Below are positions 1 to 9,380 of a stretch of DNA of 64,000 nucleotides, in pieces. The notes below the pieces were generated by a model. It was given only the letters and a program-made list of their open reading frames with translations. It ran no database searches and had not been told where the DNA came from. Each line of letters opens with the position of its first letter. Positions within the stretch are counted from its first letter, which is position 1. The position numbers and the translations under genes were made by a program. This stretch comes from Salinibacillus kushneri (GTDB lineage Bacteria; Bacillota; Bacilli; Bacillales; Alkalibacillaceae), in NCBI RefSeq assembly GCF_900111405.1, contig NZ_FOHJ01000002.1, forward strand, positions 251,631 through 315,630, given 5' to 3'.

Positions 1-11
1 CGCTTTTCTTA

Positions 12-881
12 TTATTCTTTATAAGGTTCTATGTGTATATGTGTATGTTGGATACCGAATATTTCGGTTAGGTAATTTTCTACATTATCTGTGATTTGAT
101 GACTTTCTTTTACTGTTAGATTTGGATTGACTAATATCGTTGCATCGACAAGGATTTGATTTCCGTGTAATCTTGCTTTTATATCTTTTACTTCTTTAAC
201 TCCGTCTACCCTTTCCATTCCCTTTTTTATCTGTTTAATCTCTTTACTGTCAAAGCCATCCGTTAGTGTGAGCGATGCATCTTTAAAGATATCAAAAGCA
301 GTTTTACAAATAATAAACCCTACTATAATTCCTGCAACAAGGTCCAGCCAAGGTAATCCGAAATGACTTCCAATGATACCTCCAAAGGCACCTATACTAA
401 CAAGCGCGTCAGATAGGTTGTCCTGAGATTGAGCGTATAAAGAGCTGCTTTTAATTTTTTTGGCTAAAAATAAATTGTATCGATAAACACCAAACATAAC
501 AATCGCACTAAAGATAGCTGTGTAACCGGCAAGCATATTCGGGGCTTCTAAGTTGTTTTGGGCAAGCTTTGTAAATGCGTTAATCACTACTTCAATTCCA
601 ACTGTAATCATAATAAATGCAGCAACTAAAGAGGCAATGGATTCTGCTCGAAAATGCCCGTAGTGATGATCCTGATCTGGGGGTTTACGAGAAATTTTTA
701 GGCCGATTAAGACAGCTATCGATGCCACTACATCTGTTGCATTATTTAAACCATCAGCTCTTAAAGCCTGGGAACCTGCGATGAAAGAAATGATGAGTTT
801 AAGACTGGCTAAAAATAAATAAGCTCCAATACTTAGCCAAGCACCTTTCTCTCCCCGTTTTAAATCATAGTATTCCTGCAT
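12..881 (-). CDS. Cation diffusion facilitator, MneP/MneS-like metal exporter
   Basis: Cation diffusion facilitator family, proton-coupled efflux of divalent metal at the membrane; the closest remembered relatives are the Bacillus manganese exporters MneP/MneS. The N-terminal half has about six hydrophobic segments with the metal-site motif ADGLNNATD and the cytoplasmic motif HHYGHFRAE; the C-terminal ~80 residues form the soluble dimerisation domain ending in HTHIHIEPYKE. An upstream in-frame codon exists, but a GGAGG ribosome site lies 8 nt before the ATG at 881, so I start there (289 aa). Family call is firm, manganese specificity is inference. No MntR-type operator was recognised upstream. 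Confidence 0.9.
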   Translation of the reverse strand: MQEYYDLKRGEKGAWLSIGAYLFLASLKLIISFIAGSQALRADGLNNATDVVASIAVLIGLKISRKPPDQDHHYGHFRAESIASLVAAFIMITVGIEVVINAFTKLAQNNLEAPNMLAGYTAIFSAIVMFGVYRYNLFLAKKIKSSSLYAQSQDNLSDALVSIGAFGGIIGSHFGLPWLDLVAGIIVGFIICKTAFDIFKDASLTLTDGFDSKEIKQIKKGMERVDGVKEVKDIKARLHGNQILVDATILVNPNLTVKESHQITDNVENYLTEIFGIQHTHIHIEPYKE

Positions 882-1265
882 GGACGTTTCCTCCGATAAG
901 GGTGCATTTCGTAATATATAGCGTAACAAACCATGTTATTCAGGTCTAGAGTGAAATGGGGTTTTAATCATTCTTCCATAATATTTTGTTCGAATGGCTT
1001 GGGGATAAACCTTGGATTTTCGATGTATTGGTTTCATGTAACATTTTTCCTGACAACATCATTAATTTTTTAAGGTTTATGACATCCGTTTAAAAGGGAA
1101 AAGAACTTTTAACATACTTTAATGAATAAACCAATCGTTATATTCTTTATCATGATTATACTTGTTATGAAAATGAGATTTTGGGAATAAAAATTCATTT
1201 GAGATTATTGCAAAAATTCTGATTTTCTTAGATAATAGTAAAAAGGGAACAAGGGGGGATGTTCC
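882..1265. other. Intergenic region between divergent genes
   Basis: 384 bases without a credible gene. It carries the divergent upstream regions of the metal exporter (minus) and the IDEAL-domain gene (plus). Apart from the promoter at 1208-1236 I recognise no operator, RNA or repeat. Confidence 0.5.
1208..1236 (+). promoter_or_regulatory. Sigma-A-type promoter of the IDEAL-domain gene
   Basis: TTGCAA (1208-1213), a 17-nt spacer and GATAAT (1231-1236), about 30 bases before the start codon at 1266. Consensus spacing supports a vegetative promoter. Confidence 0.55.
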
Positions 1266-1508
1266 GTGAAAAAACAGAAGCAATCGTACATTTTAGTAAA
1301 GTATGAAAGCTGTTCGCCTCAACCGTTTAAAGCTAAAAAAGAAATTTCCTATGAAATTAAATTAGCTTCAAGATTATTTTTAGATGAAATGATGTTTAGT
1401 CACAATAAAGCAAGAATTGAAAAACAAATTAATTCAGCCATTGATACAGACAATCGCGCAGAATTTCATAAGTTAAGTAAGACGTATCAACCTTATATAA
1501 AAGAATAA
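1266..1508 (+). CDS. Small IDEAL-domain protein (YhzC-like)
   Basis: 80-residue soluble protein. The C-terminal third (INSAIDTDNRAEFHKLS) fits the IDEAL domain, a ~35-residue Bacillales module also seen in YpiB and ComZ. Size and domain match B. subtilis YhzC. GTG start behind AAGGGGGG. No function is established. In B. subtilis yhzC is next to comK, whereas here comK lies 57 kb away, so the local order differs. It is followed immediately by a strong terminator, hence probably monocistronic. Confidence 0.7.
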   Translation: MKKQKQSYILVKYESCSPQPFKAKKEISYEIKLASRLFLDEMMFSHNKARIEKQINSAIDTDNRAEFHKLSKTYQPYIKE

Positions 1509-1536
1509 AAGCTGTTCAGGAATTGCGATTGTTATC

Positions 1537-1572
1537 ATCCTTTGTCATTTTAAATGACAAAGGATTTTTTTT
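1537..1572 (+). terminator. Rho-independent terminator
   Basis: Near-perfect palindrome with arms ATCCTTTGTCATTT and AAATGACAAAGGAT followed by eight T, 29 nt after the IDEAL-domain gene. Confidence 0.85.
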
Positions 1573-1633
1573 AGAGGGATATGTCAAATGTTGGCGAATT
1601 AGATAGTAAGAGTAATCGGGATGGAGGGTCAAA

Positions 1634-3115
1634 ATGAAAGCGAATACTTTTAATCAAACCTACTTTCAACGGAAACAAAATCGTATTTTGTTACAGGTAC
1701 TAACATTCGGGGTTATACTGGGCCTTGGGGCTGAAATTGCAGTGGGTGCCCCATTGGTAAATATGATTGGGATTGGTGGTATTGGTGGACTAATCGTTGC
1801 GCTTATTGTACCTATGCATATCAAGGACTTTATGACTCATATGATTCCTTATTTAGCCATTACAGGAATTACGATCGTTTCACTTGTCATCATTCATAGC
1901 TCAGATTACGTGACGAATATGTTATTTGTTTTCTTTTTACTGGCTGTTGCTACGATTTCATTATCACTTAGAGTTCTAACTACTGGCGCCATACTGGGAC
2001 TTGGCATTTTGGTATATTTTATTGTGATGAAGGGCGAGATTATTGGATTTTCCAGCCGCGCTATTGTTATGACTTTAGTATTTTATATATTAGTTTTTTC
2101 TTTATTATATATACAAGTAAAAATTGCAAAGGAATTGCTGAAGGGAGTTCAGGAATCTTTGGATCAATCCAATCAATTATTAGCTGATCGTAAACAGCAA
2201 AATAACCAGATTCAAAAAACAGCTCAGACTGTACATCAATCGATTCAGCATATTAATGAAAGCAGTTATGAACAATCACAGGCTATGCGCGAAATGGACC
2301 AGTCCTTCAAGGAAATTGGAGGCGCATCCGAATCTCAAGTTGAGTCAATTTCAACTATCACTTCGTTAACTAGAGAATCTAATGATAAAATTTCGCAAAT
2401 GATGAAGTCATTCGAGGACTTAGGTCAGGCTGGTCAGGAAGTATGGTCTTCCTCAAATACAGGTGAAAAATCATTAAGAGAGCTTGCCAATACGATGGAA
2501 GGTTTTCAACAATCCTTTCAGAACATGCAGGAAAATATGGACGTTTTGACTGGAAAAATTAAAGAAGCTACAGGTTTTACAAATCAAATACAGGATATAG
2601 CTGAACAAACAAATCTATTAGCGCTTAATGCAAGTATTGAAGCAGCACGGGCAGGAGATTCCGGAAATGGATTTGCGGTTGTAGCCGATGAGATTCGAAA
2701 GCTTGCCGAGGTCTCAAATTCGACAGCCAGACAAATTGATGAAACCTTAAAAGTTATTGAAGAGGATGCAAATGAAACCAATCATCATGTAAAGATTAAT
2801 GATGAAACATTAATGGAGAGTTTGTCTATAACACGGGAGGTCACCCATTCTTTAAATGAAATAGGTAAAAACATTAATATTTTTATTAATCAATTACGTG
2901 AATTTGGACAAGAGGCGAAAATTATTCAAGATTCTTCAGATGGTATTGATCAATCCGTTAATGAACTTGCATCCCTAATGGAAGAATCAACGGCAACGAT
3001 GGAACAAATGCAAACAACAGTGCAGGAGCATCTGAAAAGACAGGAGAAATTACTGCAAGCAGTTGAACAAACAAGTCAGGCTATGTCTGCTTTGGAAGAC
3101 CACCAAAACGATTAA
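1634..3115 (+). CDS. Methyl-accepting chemotaxis protein with polytopic membrane N-terminus
   Basis: Chemoreceptor of 493 aa. The first ~165 residues contain about six hydrophobic segments instead of the usual two flanking a periplasmic sensor, so it may sense within or near the membrane. A coiled-coil signalling domain follows, with the conserved CheA/CheW-binding hairpin tip around residues 318-355 ([32 protein letters not shown]). No obvious HAMP domain. ATG follows GGAGGG. It sits alone between two terminated units, so its partners (CheA, CheW) are elsewhere. Ligand unknown. Confidence 0.93.
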   Translation: MKANTFNQTYFQRKQNRILLQVLTFGVILGLGAEIAVGAPLVNMIGIGGIGGLIVALIVPMHIKDFMTHMIPYLAITGITIVSLVIIHSSDYVTNMLFVFFLLAVATISLSLRVLTTGAILGLGILVYFIVMKGEIIGFSSRAIVMTLVFYILVFSLLYIQVKIAKELLKGVQESLDQSNQLLADRKQQNNQIQKTAQTVHQSIQHINESSYEQSQAMREMDQSFKEIGGASESQVESISTITSLTRESNDKISQMMKSFEDLGQAGQEVWSSSNTGEKSLRELANTMEGFQQSFQNMQENMDVLTGKIKEATGFTNQIQDIAEQTNLLALNASIEAARAGDSGNGFAVVADEIRKLAEVSNSTARQIDETLKVIEEDANETNHHVKINDETLMESLSITREVTHSLNEIGKNINIFINQLREFGQEAKIIQDSSDGIDQSVNELASLMEESTATMEQMQTTVQEHLKRQEKLLQAVEQTSQAMSALEDHQND

Positions 3116-3194
3116 ACTAGAAAATCAGCGCTATCTTAAACCCTATTTTACATGTTATATTTATAATAGTAATACAACATGATTAGAGGGGAAT

Positions 3195-4091
3195 ATGATG
3201 AAAATAAAGCCTATATTAGCTGTTCTTATGATGGTTATTATGGTACTTACTGCTTGTCAGAGTAAACAGGCTAGTCAAGGTGATGAGAATGATAAAGCCT
3301 CAAATTCTGAGCAGGTAAAGGATAAAAAAAATGAGCAGAAAGCAGATAATCAAGAAGGAAATAAAGAAGAGGAAAATATAGCAGAGTCAGAGAAAGAGAA
3401 CGATTCTAAAAATGAGAATAAAGAAAGTGCTAAAGAAGAATCAACTGCAAAGAAAGATGAAGAACCAGATCAAAATGGGATTGTAACGATATCAGATCCT
3501 ACAGCAATTGATTTAGTTGTTAATAAACAACGAAAATTGCCTGATGGATTTGAACCACCAAATCTTGTCGAACCGAACGTGCCTTTTTCCTTTGATAAAT
3601 GGAGAGAAAAGAGACAAATAAGAGAAGTGGCTGCAGGCCCTTTAGAGGAACTATTTAAAGGTGCAGAAAAGGCAGGAGTTGATTTAGTGGCTGTTTCAGG
3701 GTATCGCTCCTATCAAAGACAGGAAACGATTTATAATTACAATGTGGAGACAAAGGGGCTGGAGCATGCAAATAAATACTCCGCAAAACCAGGACATAGT
3801 GAACATCAAACGGGTCTAACGATGGATGTTTCTTCTGCTGGTGTTTCCTTTAACTTAGTAGAAGATTTTCGTGATACACCTGAAGGAGATTGGCTTGCGG
3901 ATCATGCTCACGAATATGGGTTTATCATTCGTTATCCGAAAGGCGACGCTGATATTACAGGATACAGTTACGAGCCTTGGCATATTCGTTATGTAGGTAA
4001 GGAAATGGCCAAGGAAATTCATGAGCAGCAAACAACCCTGGAAGAATTCTTTGGATTATACACTGAAGAAAAAGAGAAAACAAACCAGTAA
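3195..4091 (+). CDS. VanY/LdcB-type D-alanyl-D-alanine carboxypeptidase lipoprotein
   Basis: Secreted lipoprotein that probably trims peptidoglycan stem peptides. Signal peptide with lipobox LTAC (Cys about residue 21), then a long Glu/Lys/Asn-rich linker (about residues 25-95), then the VanY zinc peptidase domain with SGYRSYQRQ, PGHSEHQTGLTMDVS (zinc His and Asp) and EPWHIRYVG (catalytic Glu and zinc His). Architecture resembles B. subtilis YodJ/LdcB, where L,D-carboxypeptidase activity is known; which bond is cut here cannot be told from sequence. Tandem ATG codons follow GAGGGG. Confidence 0.9.
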   Translation: MMKIKPILAVLMMVIMVLTACQSKQASQGDENDKASNSEQVKDKKNEQKADNQEGNKEEENIAESEKENDSKNENKESAKEESTAKKDEEPDQNGIVTISDPTAIDLVVNKQRKLPDGFEPPNLVEPNVPFSFDKWREKRQIREVAAGPLEELFKGAEKAGVDLVAVSGYRSYQRQETIYNYNVETKGLEHANKYSAKPGHSEHQTGLTMDVSSAGVSFNLVEDFRDTPEGDWLADHAHEYGFIIRYPKGDADITGYSYEPWHIRYVGKEMAKEIHEQQTTLEEFFGLYTEEKEKTNQ

Positions 4092-4102
4092 TGGATTTTC
4101 CT

Positions 4103-4132
4103 AAACCCAAATCCCTGAGGATTTGGGTTTTC
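4103..4132 (+). terminator. Rho-independent terminator
   Basis: Perfect 12-bp stem AAACCCAAATCC / GGATTTGGGTTT with a 4-nt loop, just downstream of the carboxypeptidase gene. Confidence 0.85.
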
Positions 4133-4253
4133 TTCGTGCATGAAGTCAAGAAAACGTATATCATTTTTTAAAATGTTTGTAAATAATCAAATTTTTAAAC
4201 GATTATATGAAATTTTTTGCTATGCTTAAGGAAAGTGATGGGGGTGTTCTAAT

Positions 4254-5522
4254 ATGAAGAAGAAGGCTATTAAAAGCTGGATGCTTTATGACTGGGCTAA
4301 TTCTGCCTTTGCTACAACCATGATGGCCGCTGTATTACCGGTATTTTATTCTGACTATTACGCCTCAAATTTAACAGACCAGATGGCGACGAGCTACTGG
4401 GGTTATACCCAATCTATTGCTGTTTTTATAGTTGCTGTACTCTCACCTGTTTTAGGAGCTATTAGTGACTATTCACAAGCAAAAAAGAAATTTTTACGCT
4501 TCTTTGCGTATATGGGGATTATCGCAAGCATTCTTTTTGCATTTGTGGGTGAAGGGCAATATTTATTTGCATCGATTTTAATGGTGATTGGATCGGTAGG
4601 TTTTTCCGGAGGGAATGTATTTTATGACGCTTTTTTACCTGAAATTGCTGATAAAGGGGAAATGGATAAAGTATCTACGTCAGGCTTTGCTTTTGGTTAC
4701 ATAGGTGGAGGCGTACTTCTTTTCATTAATATTTTGATGATTTTACAGTACGAAATGTTTGGCTTTCCAAATGTCGCAACAGCAACCAAAACCGCTTTAG
4801 CATCTGTGGGAATCTGGTGGTTCCTCTTTTCACTTCCGCTTTTTAAAAATGTAAAGGAGGAGAAGCGGTCTAAACAAAAAAAAGACCAATCCTACCTTGT
4901 TATCGGGTTTCAACGTGTAGGGACTACGTTTCGTTCATTACGAAATTTTAAGCAATTATTTCTCTTCTTAATTGCTTTTTGGTTATTTAATGATGGTATA
5001 TCCACAATTATTCGAATGGCAACCGTTTATGGACGGGAAATAGGCATTGCTTCCAATGATTTAATTGTTGCTTTATTAATTACCCAGTTTGTGGGCATCC
5101 CCTGTACCTTTTTATTTGGCTGGTTAGCTGGAAAAATTCATCCCAAAAAAGCGTTAACTTTAGCCTTGCTTGTATATGTAGCTATTGTCATATTAGGATA
5201 CTTCATGTCTTCGGCTCTGCACTTTTATTTGCTTGCTGTTTGTGTAGGATTTGTTCAAGGGGGCTCACAGGCCCTTAGTCGCTCTATATTTGGCCGAATG
5301 GTTCCCCGTCAAAAGGAAGCCGAGTTTTATGGATTTTATGGGATTTCTTCCAAATTTGCTGCTATTGTTGGGCCCTTCGTATTTGGCTTGGTTGGACAGA
5401 TAACTGGATCAAGTCGTCTTGGTATTCTAGCTTTATTAACCTTCTTTATTGTAGGGATTATACTATTGCAAATGGTAAATATCGAAAAAGGGGAACAGGA
5501 AGCCCTGGAAGCATCAAAATAA
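4254..5522 (+). CDS. MFS transporter, UMF1/Atg22 family (YxiO-like)
   Basis: 422-residue membrane protein with about twelve hydrophobic segments. The N-terminus (SWMLYDWANSAFATTMMAA) is the hallmark of the UMF1/Atg22 branch of the major facilitator superfamily, which includes B. subtilis YxiO; eukaryotic Atg22 exports amino acids from the vacuole, but bacterial substrates are unknown. Cytoplasmic basic loop KEEKRSKQKKDQ separates the two six-helix halves. Monocistronic; followed by a fold-back repeat that may terminate transcription. Confidence 0.88.
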   Translation: MKKKAIKSWMLYDWANSAFATTMMAAVLPVFYSDYYASNLTDQMATSYWGYTQSIAVFIVAVLSPVLGAISDYSQAKKKFLRFFAYMGIIASILFAFVGEGQYLFASILMVIGSVGFSGGNVFYDAFLPEIADKGEMDKVSTSGFAFGYIGGGVLLFINILMILQYEMFGFPNVATATKTALASVGIWWFLFSLPLFKNVKEEKRSKQKKDQSYLVIGFQRVGTTFRSLRNFKQLFLFLIAFWLFNDGISTIIRMATVYGREIGIASNDLIVALLITQFVGIPCTFLFGWLAGKIHPKKALTLALLVYVAIVILGYFMSSALHFYLLAVCVGFVQGGSQALSRSIFGRMVPRQKEAEFYGFYGISSKFAAIVGPFVFGLVGQITGSSRLGILALLTFFIVGIILLQMVNIEKGEQEALEASK

Positions 5523-5525
5523 TAG

Positions 5526-5680
5526 GAAAGAGTCTGGGACGTAACAAGGACGATTAACTGCAAAGAAAAACAATGAACGACTTTAACTAAGGATATTTAC
5601 AGAGCAAATTTATGCAACATCATCGTTTGTTTTCGTTCAAGTTGTTCTTTGATAAAAAACTTTTCCCAGCCTCTTTCTTA
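5526..5680 (+). repeat. Fold-back intergenic repeat, long copy 1
   Basis: About 150 bp with inverted termini: GAGTCTGGGAC on the left and the complement-like TTTTCCCAGCCTCTTT on the right. Nested inside, CAAAGAA...TGAACGA pairs with TCGTTCA...TTCTTTG. The left ~55 bases closely match 49646-49700, and the right end matches the end of that copy. It lies directly behind a plus-strand gene, as do the other two copies, suggesting use as a terminator. Origin (MITE-like or other) unknown. Confidence 0.65.
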
Positions 5681-6598
5681 TTACACAATCGGACTACTGT
5701 ATCGATTTTCAAGGTTTTCGGCTAACGGCTTTCCCGTATCATACGAAATATTATCAATAAGATCTGTTATTATCTGCTCATTGTGAGAATTTGGATCCTC
5801 CCAGTACTTTATAATGGCATATAAGGTTTCCAGGCTTTCTTTTTTTCCTTGGTTATATAAGTCAATAAAGCTTTCATGATGTGGTTCATTTGTAGCAGGA
5901 TGATGCCAGGTTGAATGGTTTTCATTGAGATAATCTTTGTCATTTTTTATAGGCTGATGTGAAAAAGGAGAAATCATCGAACCCAGGAGGTGGTTTTTCC
6001 AGCTATATGGATCAAATAAAATTTTGAGTGCCCGTTTCATATCCCGATAAGAAAGCTGAACAAAATCCTCGGGAAGCTTTTGCGCATGCTCATGGAAGTG
6101 ATGAAGTATTGTAGTACTTAAAAGCTCACTAATTTCATGATCAAGTGTTGAACCAACATCTATTTCTTTATATACCGGGACCTTCCATGTATCAAGATTA
6201 CGAAACTTCTTCATCATTAAGGTATCGATAAGCACTTCAAGCTCCTGATGCTTATTCTTTTGGTATCCTGCCCGGTAGTGTATATAGGGGTGTGCATTTC
6301 TGTCTAATATATGGTGTGTTACAAATCCTAAAATATAAGCTTTAGTTGGTTTTGATTTCACTATACCTGACTGAATCATATCCATTAAAAAGGGACCACA
6401 TTTTTCAGTATGAAGTCGTTTCCCAATGTCATTTATGTGCTCATCCTGTTTCCAGGGCCAAAAATTGTGATAGAAAAATGGATCTGGACCTTGGGCACCT
6501 AAGTTTAAAAACCCTTGTGCGTCCTGAAGGTGGACTGGGTCATTTAATGAAACCATTACATCCTCACAAAACATAATGTGGGTCCATATATTTGGCAT
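5681..6598 (-). CDS. Zinc-dependent phospholipase C family protein
   Basis: 305-aa protein of the bacterial zinc-dependent phospholipase C fold. His/Asp clusters fit the metal ligands: MPNIWTHIMFCEDV at the extreme N-terminus, GAQGPDPFFYH about residue 34, and LGFVTHHILDRNAHPYIHY around residue 90. No signal peptide, so a cytoplasmic hydrolase is more likely than a secreted toxin-like enzyme; homologues in Bacillales are uncharacterised. Convergent with the MFS gene across the fold-back repeat. Confidence 0.8.
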   Translation of the reverse strand: MPNIWTHIMFCEDVMVSLNDPVHLQDAQGFLNLGAQGPDPFFYHNFWPWKQDEHINDIGKRLHTEKCGPFLMDMIQSGIVKSKPTKAYILGFVTHHILDRNAHPYIHYRAGYQKNKHQELEVLIDTLMMKKFRNLDTWKVPVYKEIDVGSTLDHEISELLSTTILHHFHEHAQKLPEDFVQLSYRDMKRALKILFDPYSWKNHLLGSMISPFSHQPIKNDKDYLNENHSTWHHPATNEPHHESFIDLYNQGKKESLETLYAIIKYWEDPNSHNEQIITDLIDNISYDTGKPLAENLENRYSSPIV

Positions 6599-6818
6599 GT
6601 ACGACCCGCCTTTCTATCTAGTTTCCAGCGTTTTGTTTAAAAGAGAAAAGCAAACCTTTTTACGGAGTTTTTCTTTTTATATGTATATTATAAAGGACGT
6701 AAGGCAAAAAAGAAGAGGTTTATCTAACATTTTTATGTCTACAAGTAGGCAATTTTCAAAACATTTGGTAAGGTAAAAGAGTAAGTAGTCTATAAAGGGG
6801 TATAAGGAGGAAAAGAAG

Positions 6819-8207
6819 ATGGACTATCGCATTGAAAAAGACACTATAGGTGAAATGAAAGTCCCTGCGGACAAATATTGGGGAGCTCAAACCCAAAGAA
6901 GTAAACAGAACTTTCCTATTGGCGGTGAAAAGATGCCACGGGAAATTGTAAGTGCTTTCGCGATTTTAAAAAAGAGTGCAGCTAAAGCAAATGAAGAGCT
7001 TGGTTTATTGGAAAAAGAAAAGGCTGACGCCATTACATATGCGGCAAATCAGGTTATTGAGGGTAAATTGGATGAACATTTTCCATTAGTTGTTTGGCAA
7101 ACAGGTAGTGGTACTCAGTCAAATATGAATACAAATGAAGTGATTGCTTATGTAGGCAATCAATGGCTCGAAGAACAGGGCAGTGAGGTACGGCTTCATC
7201 CAAATGATGATGTCAATAAATCACAAAGCTCCAACGACACCTTTCCAACGGCTATGCACATAGCTACTGTATTGAAATTGGAGGATTTAGTACTACCAGC
7301 ATTAGAGAAGCTGAAAGTAACGCTTGAAGAAAAATCCAGGAAATATGAAGACCTTGTTAAAATTGGACGTACCCACTTGCAGGATGCTACTCCTTTGACG
7401 CTTGGCCAGGAAATTAGTGGTTGGTATCGTATGCTCGAAAAAACAGAGAGTATGATTAAGAATAGCTTAACACATGTTTATGAGCTGGCCATTGGAGGTA
7501 CAGCGGTTGGAACCGGTTTAAATGCTCATCCTGACTTTTCTGAAAAAGTATGTAAGTTTATCAATCAATATACGAATAAAACGTTTATTTCTGCACCAAA
7601 CAAATTTCATGCCTTAACAAGTCATGATGAATTAGTTTATGCACATGGAGCATTAAAGGCCTTAGCGGCTGATCTTATGAAAATAGCCAATGATGTTCGC
7701 TGGTTAGCCAGTGGTCCTCGTTGTGGTATTGGTGAAATTACAATACCAGCGAATGAACCAGGAAGCTCTATTATGCCAGGAAAAGTCAACCCAACTCAGA
7801 GTGAAGCTGTAACCATGGTCGCAACTCAGGTGATGGGGAATGATGCTGCGATTGGGATGGCAGCCAGTCAAGGAAATTTCGAATTAAACGTCTTCAAGCC
7901 TGTTATTGCATATAATTTCCTGCAATCCAGTCAATTATTAGCTGACAGTATGGTTTCCTTTAATGACCGTTGTGTAGTAGGTTTAGAGCCAAATGAGGAA
8001 AAAATCAAAGAATACGTAAACGACTCTCTCATGCTTGTTACAGCATTAAATCCACATATTGGTTATGAAAATGCTGCTAAAATTGCTAAAAACGCCTTTG
8101 AGAAAAACTTAACCCTCAAAGAATCTGCGCTGGAATTAGAACAGCTAACCGAAGAACAATTTGATGAATATGTAGATCCCAAAAAAATGACAAAACCTAA
8201 TGCTTAG
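6819..8207 (+). CDS. fumC: Class II fumarate hydratase
   Basis: Cytosolic, iron-independent fumarase (fumarate to L-malate, citric acid cycle), 462 aa as usual. The superfamily signature [16 protein letters not shown] lies at about residues 315-330 and carries the catalytic Ser loop; [16 protein letters not shown] at about 182 contributes the active-site His; [14 protein letters not shown] near residue 98 binds substrate. Strong AAGGAGG site before the ATG. Called citG in B. subtilis. Monocistronic; the 3' flank holds a diverged intergenic repeat. Confidence 0.96.
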   Translation: MDYRIEKDTIGEMKVPADKYWGAQTQRSKQNFPIGGEKMPREIVSAFAILKKSAAKANEELGLLEKEKADAITYAANQVIEGKLDEHFPLVVWQTGSGTQSNMNTNEVIAYVGNQWLEEQGSEVRLHPNDDVNKSQSSNDTFPTAMHIATVLKLEDLVLPALEKLKVTLEEKSRKYEDLVKIGRTHLQDATPLTLGQEISGWYRMLEKTESMIKNSLTHVYELAIGGTAVGTGLNAHPDFSEKVCKFINQYTNKTFISAPNKFHALTSHDELVYAHGALKALAADLMKIANDVRWLASGPRCGIGEITIPANEPGSSIMPGKVNPTQSEAVTMVATQVMGNDAAIGMAASQGNFELNVFKPVIAYNFLQSSQLLADSMVSFNDRCVVGLEPNEEKIKEYVNDSLMLVTALNPHIGYENAAKIAKNAFEKNLTLKESALELEQLTEEQFDEYVDPKKMTKPNA

Positions 8208-8210
8208 AAG

Positions 8211-8345
8211 AAAAGCGAAGGCGACTGGTTAGTTACTATAGCATAAGCAGAATACACGTAGTGGTGGGCCTTTTACCACGTAGTGGATTCTGCCTATGTC
8301 TGCTTGAATCTAAGAGCCACAGCTAGCCAAAAGAACAGAAGGTCC
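8211..8345. repeat. Diverged dispersed relative of the 123-bp repeat
   Basis: The left border (8211-8232, from AAAAGCG to CTGGTTAG) is the reverse complement of the repeat border at 22050-22076 with one mismatch. Inside, AGCAGAAT..CAC (8246 on) and GTG.ATTCTGC (to 8293) form a hairpin, followed by CCTATGTCTGCTT, matching the layout of the 123-bp element although the arms have diverged. The extent of the right side is approximate. Confidence 0.5.
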
Positions 8346-8462
8346 TTCCTAAGCTACGAGATCTGGAAATCAACCGTCAATAAGTAAAAAATTTACCAAT
8401 CAAAATTACTCATATGTTTACTACCTCCTGTCCACAATAATTAACACAGGAGGTGATAAACA

Positions 8463-8678
8463 ATGGCAAACAACAACAGCAACAACAGCAACCAATTAGT
8501 TGTACCTGGAGCTGATCAGGCAATTAACCAAATGAAAACAGAGATTGCTCAAGAATTTGGTGTTAATCTTGGTGCTGATACTACCTCTCGCGCAAACGGT
8601 TCTGTTGGTGGTGAAATCACTAAGCGTCTTGTAACTTTTGCTCAACAACAAATGGGTGGCCAATCTGGACAACAATAA
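8463..8678 (+). CDS. Alpha/beta-type small acid-soluble spore protein
   Basis: 71-residue SASP that coats and protects DNA in the dormant spore and is degraded at germination. Asn/Gln-rich start, then the conserved core with the GPR protease site TEIAQEFGV, then the second motif [29 protein letters not shown] site before the ATG. Forespore sigma-G control is expected for the family, but I could not place a convincing sigma-G promoter. Same genomic neighbourhood as sspB of B. subtilis. Confidence 0.95.
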   Translation: MANNNSNNSNQLVVPGADQAINQMKTEIAQEFGVNLGADTTSRANGSVGGEITKRLVTFAQQQMGGQSGQQ

Positions 8679-8693
8679 ATAAAGTTGGAATAA

Positions 8694-8723
8694 AGAGGAG
8701 GGATCTCTTGATCTCTCCTCCTT
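8694..8723 (+). terminator. Hairpin downstream of the SASP gene
   Basis: Stem GAGGAGGGATC / GATCTCTCCTC with TCTT loop, 15 nt after the stop. It lacks a clear T-run, so either a weak terminator or an mRNA-stabilising 3' hairpin. Confidence 0.5.
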
Positions 8724-8794
8724 ACATAAAAATTAAAGATTGCAACAACCAACTTTTGGCCTCTGACGTAATTAAAAAAATGGGGTGAGGCATC

Positions 8795-9046
8795 ATGTAT
8801 GTTTGTCCAGTGTGTAACGGTCTCACAAAATTGGAAAAAACCTGTGAGGTATGTCAAGGACCGATGATGGATCGAGGTCGAGTGGTTGATTATTATGATG
8901 ATTACAGTCCTTATTGGGAAGAAGAAGATGCCAAAATGGTTGATGGTGTTTTAGATTCAAAGGAAAAACATTTGTGTGTTCATGTTTACCATTGTTTATC
9001 ATGTGATTCGGAAGTGGAATTATCGGTAAAAGAGGTCAGAAGTTAG
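8795..9046 (+). CDS. Small zinc-ribbon protein, function unknown
   Basis: 83-residue acidic protein with three CxxC pairs: CPVC (4-7), CEVC (17-20) and CLSC (67-70), plus HLC and HVYHC. The first two pairs could form one zinc knuckle. Middle is acidic and aromatic (DYYDDYSPYWEEED). GGGGTGAGG ribosome site. I do not recognise the family beyond the zinc-ribbon look; it has its own terminator, and the position behind a SASP gene gives only a weak hint of a sporulation role. Confidence 0.75.
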   Translation: MYVCPVCNGLTKLEKTCEVCQGPMMDRGRVVDYYDDYSPYWEEEDAKMVDGVLDSKEKHLCVHVYHCLSCDSEVELSVKEVRS

Positions 9047-9086
9047 AGGTCGGAACTTAATTTAAACAAGTTCCGGCCTCTTTTTT
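9045..9086 (+). terminator. Rho-independent terminator
   Basis: AGAGG.CGGAACTT / AAGTTCCG.CCTCT stem followed by TTTTTT; it begins at the stop codon of the zinc-ribbon gene. Confidence 0.85.
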
Positions 9087-9115
9087 GTGGTACAGAAAAT
9101 AAAATTGGAGCTCTG

Positions 9116-9137
9116 TGAATGGCCACATCAAGCTCCA
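9116..9137. repeat. 22-bp direct repeat, copy 1
   Basis: TGAATGGCCACATCAAGCTCC-type sequence matching 11196-11217 at 20 of 22 positions. Both copies lie 25-40 bases behind a terminator in intergenic DNA. Here it sits inside a larger inverted repeat (AAAATTGG near 9103 with CCAATTTT near 9160). Confidence 0.45.
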
Positions 9138-9182
9138 AAGCAAAGTGAGTACTCTTCCCAATTTTGTTTTCTATACGAATGA

Positions 9183-9380
9183 TTATTCATTATCAGCCGG
9201 TCTAGTATCAGGAAAATCATGATCATTTTCCGGTAATTTTCTGGCCTGTTCAATTTGTATTCGGTTTTGCGTTTGATTTACATCACCGCCTGCCATTCCT
9301 TCATTAATCATCCGATTAACGTCTACATCATATTTTGCACGGCTATCCTTAAACTTCCCTTTTCGAGATGGACCGGGCAT
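9183..9380 (-). CDS. Small hydrophilic protein, function unknown
   Basis: 65-residue charged protein, no hydrophobic segment or cysteine, with repeated Asn/Asp/Lys patches (RKGKFKDSRAKYDVDVNR, DFPDTRPADNE). Two ATG codons sit 6 nt apart; AGGAG lies 7 nt from the second (9380) but only 1 nt from the first, so I start at 9380. Composition resembles small spore proteins, but that is only a resemblance; no family recognised. Confidence 0.65.
   Translation of the reverse strand: MPGPSRKGKFKDSRAKYDVDVNRMINEGMAGGDVNQTQNRIQIEQARKLPENDHDFPDTRPADNE

Noticed and set aside
6576-6776. 66-codon plus-strand frame upstream of fumC
   Set aside because: Overlaps the start of the phospholipase-like gene on the other strand, no ribosome site, and composition is noncoding.
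9176-9193. FadR-like sequence GAATGATTATTCATT near the end of the small gene at 9183-9380
   Set aside because: It overlaps the stop codon and last codons of a coding sequence, is not near a promoter, and matches the consensus less well than the other two sites.
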